Notes under the pieces: generated by a model
The model's database searches: none
Seen by the model: the letters and a program-made list of their open reading frames with translations, nothing else
Told to the model about the DNA's origin: nothing
Position numbers and translations under genes: made by a program
NCBI GenBank assembly: GCA_051530055.1
Contig: CM121342.1
Coordinates: 15,562,001 to 15,626,000, forward strand
Direction: 5' to 3'
DNA from: Neoechinorhynchus agilis
Taxonomy: Eukaryota; Acanthocephala
DNA: 64,000 nt
Shown here: positions 57,277-64,000 of the stretch, one piece after another
Layout: every line of letters begins with the position of its first letter
Numbering within the stretch: the stretch's first letter is position 1

Positions 57277-57850
57277 TCGTTAGGAAAATCCTATGGGGCC
57301 GAGAGGATCGCCTTGTTGCAGGCCTGTTTCGGACCAAATGGTGTGCTCGTTAAAATGTAGAGGTGTCTTAGAACCATACGCCTTCACAAAGTATTCATAG
57401 GCTTCAGGTAATTCTCGAGCAATGGTACTTAGCAAGGCTGTTAGATCGACTGTATTAAAGGCGTTCGAAAAATCGACTTTTAGGACAACAGTTGGGGTGG
57501 CAGAGGCGTCGATATAGGTACGTGTGGAGTGCACTATCGCTTCTGCTCCACATGGAGTACAGCAGCCCAACTGAAAAGGTTTGAGTTGCCCACCTACCCT
57601 TTCGCTCAGTCGCTTACACAAAATCTTCCCTGCCAAACGTCCTAGAGTGCAGCCCACAGCTATCGGACGAATATCTCCGTTTGATTTGGAAAGGGCGCAA
57701 AGAGATGCCGAGAATAGAAAATTCGTTGCTTCAAGTGGGAGAGGTCCATTTATGATTTCATCGACCACATTAACGAGTTCGGTTTCGAGCTTCATTCCCA
57801 TCACCGCCGTTCCAAATCCCAACATATCCTTGATGTGTCCAAAAACCATT
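57277..57850 (-). mobile_element. RLE-type retrotransposon copy e, central RT fragment
   Basis: The minus strand reads LSKSNGDIRPIAVGCTLGRL, VVLKVDFSNAFNTVDLTALL and GLQQGDPLGPIGFS. About 107 nt at 57287-57393 are nearly identical to 11680-11786. The fragment is truncated at both sides. Confidence 0.85.
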
Positions 57851-58015
57851 CGGGTACGAGTTTTTTCGGATAACCAAAACCCCAATGTAATGTATCCGGT
57901 TTTTAAGGTTAAATTACTCACATGAAAGTTCTTAACGTGCGGAAAAAGTGCTTCAAAAAGAAAAAAATTGGATGGAAATTACATAATTTTAGCTTTATTT
58001 TGAAAAATAATCACT
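57850..58015. repeat. Repeat shared with 30731-30905
   Basis: GGATAACCAAAACCCCAATG and GCGGAAAAAGTGCTTCAAAA match the copy upstream of the DHX33-like gene. It abuts RLE copy e. Confidence 0.6.
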
Positions 58016-58059
58016 TACTTTTTAACCGTACCATTGAAAGCCCTCGTTTTTTCGCCCCT

Positions 58060-58310
58060 TTTCATACGAGCACAACATTCGCAATCCCAATCATCCTCCC
58101 TCAACCTCGCACCTCCCTCAACCTCCGTTCCTTGTACCATGCTGCCCAATCCGACCGTCATCCACTCCGGATCCATCATCAACTCTAAAGTGATCACGAG
58201 GACCCAAAGGTACATGGGTCCTCTTCTTAAACAAAATAACACGTGCTGTTGAAACTGAGGGAAACCCCAACCTCATAAACTCTCCTAAAAACAGTAACCA
58301 CCAATATTCC
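58060..58310 (+). mobile_element. LINE J copy 6, 3'-end fragment
   Basis: CATACGAGCACAACATTCGC and CTTGTACCATGCTGCCCAAT match 53545-53620 of copy 5. Non-coding. Confidence 0.65.
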
Positions 58311-59090
58311 CATTCGGCCAGGTGCTGTGCGAACGAGTTGATGAATTATCTTCACACGAAGCTTTGTTCCTGATCAAGAACACTCTCTTCATTCCAAAAT
58401 TGATGTATAAGCTGCACACAGCACCTTTTTAGACATAAGGAAAAGCTGGTAAAATTAGACCAGACGGTGAAAGCCTCTCTCGAGAAAATTTTAAATACTC
58501 AACTGTCGGATGAGGTCTGGCGTCAAACGTCCTTGCCTGTGTGGTCCAGCGTTTTGGGTACGCGAAAATCAGAAGATATTTACTTGTAGGCTTATTTGGG
58601 ATCGTATGAATTAATCCGCAAAGTAGTTCAGTCTTTTCATGGCGAGAATTACAGGCTACATGAAGATTTCGTGGAGCCTGTTAATCTTTGGTTTGAAGAT
58701 TCCTATAGCTTCGCAAACAACCAGTTTGAGATTAACTACTAGTAGCAAGAATTCATAACTCTTTAATTTCAGATTCTCGTGAGCTGGTTAACCGAGCTCG
58801 ATTGGAAGTAATCTCGACTAGAAAATCGAGTGCTTGGCTCAAGGCTCACCATAGTGCTTCTGCAGTACACTAGAGCCATCGGGCCGCAATTGTCTCGTCA
58901 ATCGGCAATCAGGCAGAAAGTAATCACGGCGCGCCGAAGTGAACGCAATTCTTAATCCGTGCTCTGGCCATTGTTAAAACCGCCATAGGCAGCAACCGCT
59001 GCTCGGTCCTTTCGAACAATACATTAGCACGGCAGCTGAGTGATCCAGAGTGGTGGCGCTGAGTTTGCAAACTTTTTTTTATGAAAAACC
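58310..59090 (+). mobile_element. RLE-type retrotransposon copy f, RT end to C-terminal domain
   Basis: The plus strand reads ELSSHEALFLIKNTLFIPKL then LVKLDQTVKASLEKILNTQL, and continues through SRELVNRARLEVISTRKSSA to FLIRALAIVKTAIGS. It matches the same regions in copies a and b. Several stops are present. Confidence 0.75.
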
Positions 59091-59808
59091 TTGTGTTCTT
59101 AATCAAACTACTAAAACAACTATAAAAAAATTGAACTACTAATAAAAACCCAAGAAAATAGTACTAATACATAATATAAGACACATATACATAGCTTGAC
59201 AGGTCCTACTCAAAAGTTCCGGAAAAGTTAATTAAAATTAAAACAGAGACAAATCCCACTAATACAATTTGTTTCGTCGAAGTAGAAGGTTATATAAAGC
59301 CAATGTAAGAGTAGTTATAAAAAATGGTATACGTGCTATCAAAAATAAAACATAAACTAGCAATAATTTTTTCTCACTCTGCAATAATTTTTTTCTCATT
59401 TAAAAAATTTTTTCTCATTTAAAATTTCCCTAAAGAGTATATATTAAAGTTGATATCGATGTAGGACTGACATAAACGACATTTAACAGTAAAAATAGTC
59501 CTAAATAAAATATATTCAAGCTATTTACCATCTAATAAAGTAGCTATTTTTGGGACCCATCGAGGTATTCTGTATCCCAACCCCGGACGCAAACTCTACT
59601 TGGAAATCGGCAGTTAAAGGTGCTGCTAGAACTTCACGCTTCATTTCGCTATACAGGAAATAATTGCTTCGGAATTTAAGATGTTCTAAATTTTTATTGA
59701 GCGACGCCGAATGTTAGAATTTCTCGAAAAATATGCACAATTGATTCAAGAAAATTCAATTATGCTTGCTCCTTCCAGTATTACCCACTGCAGAGACACA
59801 AAATGTGT
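59091..59808. other. Intergenic, AT-rich
   Basis: Includes the 3' flank of the ABCC gene. No coding frame or repeat can be supported. Confidence 0.4.
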
Positions 59809-62800
59809 TTAATATTCGATTTCATCCATCTCTGTAGCGTCAGAATATTTGCCACTAGTCCTCGCCATCTGATAGAATATCGAGTTTTCGTTCGCCAACA
59901 ACTCTGATGGCTTTCCACTCTCAACTACATCCCCGTCTTTCACAAGCATAACTACATCGCTGTAGATTGCATCTTCGAGCTTGTGCATTATACTGATGAC
60001 CGTACATTCCCTCAACTCCCTACTTATAATCTCTTGAATCTGAATCTGGGTTGGCTGGTCGACTTTGGAACTAGCCTCGTCAATGAGAACAATTGATTTC
60101 TTTTCTAGTAATATCTTCGCCAACCACAATAACTGCCGCTCGCTTATTCCGAATTCCGATTCGCCTTCGCATACGTAATCGAGTTTGTTCGTTGAATTTT
60201 GAATGCTCAATTGCCGAATTCGATTATCCAGTCCAACCTGTAAGTTTATACTTGCATTTAAAAGTAAAAAGAGTCACACGTACTTTCTGAAGGACATCCC
60301 AAATCTCAGTGTCTGACTTTTCTTGAAAGGGGTCCAAATTAAGTCGAATACTGGTCTTCATCAATACCGCTTCCTAAAATAGCTCAATTTAGTTTGTATT
60401 GTGAAAAATCTATCCTACCTGTGGAAGGAGTGAAATACTGCGTCTTAGTTGATTGAGATTCATTGATTCAGTGTCAATACCACCAACGATAATCTTTCCT
60501 TCTACAATCCCCAATCTAAATATGGCACCGAATATGGTGCTCTTTCCCGCTCCAGTTGGTCCAACAATAGCAACCTATTTGTTTACAGTGTTTAAAATAC
60601 CAAGAAAATACTTTAGCGCATACTAACCTTGGATCTGGGCATAATCCTTAGATCGAGGCCATTTAGAACAAAGGGGAGATCCTTAAAATACTTGAAACGG
60701 ACGTTGATGAATTCTATTGAGTTATCAACATAAGGAGGTTTTCCTATTTCATCCCATGATCCAGTGTTCGGTTCTTGAACAGCATCATAAAGATCGAAAA
60801 CTCTAGCAGCCGACAGCAACTATTAAACATAGAGAACATTATTTCTTGTCAAAGCAATGGTTTTACGAACGTGATTAATACTAAGTTGAGCCTCTTGGAT
60901 AAAAGAACGTGCGATTTCAGCCACTACTATTGTATATGTTACTGCCAGTTGTCCGACCTCAGTTGTTCCTTTTACGATTTTTAATTACTCGGAATTTTTA
61001 ATTGCTTGAAATTAGCTAACCATTGTAGAAGTACAAGAAAACAATCGTAGTCACCAGCATGACTAAGAGAATAACGAAATCAACAGTGAATTGAGCTATT
61101 CGTTCAAGCAAAATTAACGTGTACCGTACTTGATTGTTCGTATCTAAAACCATTAGATCAAAAAAGATTCTCATTTATCGAAGCAATCTCAAACCAATTG
61201 TGTACTCGAACTCTGATATCATTTCATATTCAGCTTTAGATGCTCGAACGGATACGAGACCTTGATGGGTTGCTACCAAGTGGGTTAGTATGTTTGTTCG
61301 AGCTACGAGATGAATGTTTCAGGATGAGCGTAGCATTTTCAAACAGGAGTCTTACTGTCAGATTCCATTTGGTATCCTGCGGCAGTTAGATTTATTTGGT
61401 GGTATACTAGGAAAACCATAGCTAAAACCGCCGGTAGTACGAAAGCGATTGCTACAGGACAGATACAGCAAATGTAGATCATAAATGCGGAGATTTGTGA
61501 AGCGTCCTAAAAGATTCATTTTTATACAAAATGTGGATTTTTCTAAAGGTGAAGTAAATATTTGGAAGATTCCGTTTGAATTAAGGAGGCAAAGACAAGA
61601 CGAGATCAAGATCAGTATGATTGATTCTCGCTATCATCCCAAATGTAAGAATGTAGTTTATGCTCGACAATTCTTATGCTTTCAGGACAGGTCTTTAGGC
61701 AAAAAACATAATATGATTTATCGTTTGATTTTAACATTTAAAAGTAACAAGGGACCGCAATTTTGTTTAATATCATTTGTACTAAACCTGTCCGATTCCA
61801 TAAGTTGAAATGGGCACGAAATTCTGCATAACACCAATATCAAACGACAATCGATTGAACGCAACACCTTTTTAAAGAAAATAAACTTTTTTCTCAGAAT
61901 ACTTCAAAACAAACCTCGCAATACTTTCCCGAATGTATACGAATACGATCCCATCACTTTTGCCAAGCTTCTTGAATGAGCGTAGAATGTATCGTAGCCA
62001 ATCATGGTGATGATGATAAGTAGAACCGAACCAGCACAGATTACAAATCCAATTAGGTGGCCTATAAAAACAAATAAGGAACTAATATTTTAATATTCAG
62101 CGAACCTATATAGATTGTCTCGTAGGCGTTGCTACTCAAATGCTTTGTGCTATTTTCGTTTTCAGTCGAGAGCCAGCTAGAAAGCCAGTATTCCGCCAGA
62201 ATGCGAGAAGTATGTGATCCGCCCCAAAATAGAATTAAAAAGGGGACAACTGCAGCTCCAATTTTGTTCGGTGTCAATAGTTTTCCCAAAAGTTTAATCC
62301 AGCCCACGGCGTCCACCGTTCTTGGGGTGAGGGTAAATCCGCTTATTTCCGATTCTTTATTCTGTGAACACATCGAGTAACGCCGAGCAACGTTGTCCAG
62401 AGTGATAAGTTCAAAATAGGAATATTGCTGAGTGCGCGGATAATCAGAATCGTCCTCGGCTTTGAAAGCCGCTTGTTCGTAAATACAGTCAATTGAACCC
62501 TGCGCTATTGAATTGACTTAAAAAAAGTCATAGGCTAACTTACGTCCTTCAGAGTTACGACAATAGCGAAGCGAGCGGCATCCAGGACCTTGGAGGCGCA
62601 GTATAATACGGTTTTATTTTTCAGGAATATTCGAATGCAACTAAATTAAGTTCAATTGAGCTCTTTTTCTATTTATCTAAAGATAATACTGACTGCTTTA
62701 AAATATGTGTCCTTGTTTTAAAATCAACTGCACTCAAAGGATCATCAAGAAGATACACGTCAACATCTTGGTAAATCGCCCTGGCTAATGAAACTCTCGC

Positions 62801-64000
62801 TTTTTGTCCACCGCTTAAACCGCTTCCCCCATCACCAATCATCGTGAGATCTTTTTGGGGCAAAACATTTAAATCCTGAACAGAAAAGCGATTCATTGCA
62901 CTGTTCATATTAAAAATAAAAAACCTCAATTAAGCAACAGGCATAAATTACCGCCTTATACCGCTTAACATTCGGTCTCCCAGTAAATATTATATTCTGT
63001 CGAATTGTGCCAGGAAACAGCCACGGAGTTTGAGTGCTGATGGAGACGCTTCCGTGGATGATGGCACTACCGCATATGACTCGCAACTCGTTCAGTATTG
63101 AGTAAAGCAGAGACGTTTTTCCTGATTTGGACGGTCCGATAATGTAAGTCAAAGTTTTCCTTTCAATCTGTAAAGAAGTATTTCTTATATTGATAGAAGA
63201 AGCCTAAATAAAATTAAGGATTTAAAGGAATAAAGGAGAGTAAGGTACATACCTCATTGTCCCACGATGAACTTAAGGACGATAATTCTATGGCATAATA
63301 GGAATCATTCTTAATGTTTTCCGATTGACGATTCAGATGATCGCAATTCAGGTCTACATCCTCGGCCAGTTTCTGAATTAAGATGAAAACACCTTTTATT
63401 TGAATAAACAAACCATACCTGCAGCCTCTCAAGGGAGAGTTTCACTTCCGAGAAGCGAGTAAAGAACCGAATTACAAAATATCCGAAATTTAGTCGCAAG
63501 ACGGGCGACACTGCCATTAATTGAAATACCTTTACTCCGTTTGGTAGGTTGCCGTGAGCTTTGAAACTTGTCACAATATACGTCAGTGTGATAAATGAGT
63601 GAAGTAAAGGCGGGAATATACAAGAGTTCGCTTCCACAAGATTTTTCAGTGCACAGAAAAACGTCTCCTTCTTATTTAACTGGCACATCACTTTATAGAT
63701 AACTGTATCCAAACAGCACATTTTGAAGGTTTGAGCGAACCGGCAATATATTGCGAGATTGTGAAGTCTCTTATCCACTTGTTTGTTAATGCGTTTCCTG
63801 CAAAAGAGTTTAAATCCTGACTCATTCACTCATTGGCTAACCTAATTAGTCGTAGGCCAATAAAATAGACAGGTGTGAGTGCAAAGGCAATGAGATAAAC
63901 GCATATTGCGATCGCAGCGAACGTGTCAATGTAAAGATAGCAAAATGTAAATACCATAATAAACCTCAAAATGCTTCCAAGAACTTGAACACCGAATTGT
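59809..64000 (-). CDS. ABCC-type (MRP4-like) ABC transporter, partial at right edge
   Basis: On the minus strand, exons are split by introns of about 45-55 nt. The end of TMD1 lies at about 63830-63310. NBD1 follows at 63152-62669: Walker [13 protein letters not shown]-loop [15 protein letters not shown], signature [15 protein letters not shown], Walker [16 protein letters not shown]2 spans about 62500-60850. NBD2 spans about 60800-59809: Walker [29 protein letters not shown], degenerate signature [13 protein letters not shown], Walker [14 protein letters not shown]-loop SIMHKLED. The protein ends ATEMDEIEY. The NBD1 segment [15 protein letters not shown] resembles ABCC4. Site 2 (NBD1 signature with NBD2 Walker A/B) looks canonical, while site 1 (NBD1 Asp after Walker B, altered NBD2 signature) looks degenerate, a known ABCC asymmetry. 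Family role: ATP-driven efflux of organic anions. The N-terminus lies outside the window. Confidence 0.9.

Overview
The window is nuclear DNA of an invertebrate animal with compact genes. It carries metazoan or eukaryotic single-copy genes (a Piwi-clade Argonaute, LSM8, a HIP1-like endocytic adaptor, a PHD-zinc-knuckle-PHD protein, a DHX33-like helicase, GINS4/SLD5, proteasome beta 1, GPKOW, an ABCC transporter). Introns are very short (about 35-60 nt, GT..TTTAG, TATAG or CAG). Several different retroelement lineages fill the space between genes. I cannot name the phylum. In seven genes a pyrimidine-rich AG sits at or within 15 nt of the start codon, so spliced-leader trans-splicing or a tight 5'-UTR intron is likely.

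Layout. 1-1791: start of an uninterrupted Piwi gene (minus strand), running off the left edge. 2241-5398: about 20 copies of a 155-nt satellite lying directly upstream of it. 5400-16800: a retroelement nest holding a jockey-like LINE (J), a second LINE with a zinc-knuckle ORF1 (K), and RT elements with a restriction-like endonuclease C-terminus (RLE family), one of which is inserted inside LINE K. A tRNA-derived SINE with a perfect 12-nt duplication and a small Gly-rich repeat protein gene lie between them. 17167-27756: host block with LSM8, HIP1-like, two unknown genes and the PZP-finger gene. 28140-30905: RLE tail, a 234-nt hairpin-derived array and dispersed repeats. 31018-38343: DHX33-like helicase, an unknown short gene, a retinol-dehydrogenase-like SDR and a tiny CxxC protein. 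38640-41240: a 246-nt array with 11 units. 41725-47900: GINS4, two head-to-head RTE LINEs and proteasome beta 1. 48130-49540: a short array followed by a tandem SINE trimer. 50005-50544: an acidic protein of unknown function. 51085-53780: hairpin elements and LINE J. 54359-55107: GPKOW. 55455-59090: a second RLE/LINE nest. 59809-64000: the last two thirds or so of an ABCC-type transporter, running off the right edge.

The most unusual theme is a set of short (174-213 nt) palindromic hairpin elements. Five of them are each flanked by a 12-nt direct repeat (four perfect, one with a single mismatch). Each has a one-sided unpaired tail of about 25-37 nt. Their relatives form tandem arrays, and several apices carry a sequence resembling a hammerhead-ribozyme core, though the copy I checked most closely lacks a properly paired stem I. 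I saw no LTR, virus-like or Polinton element, no CRISPR array, no rRNA gene and no intact tRNA gene.
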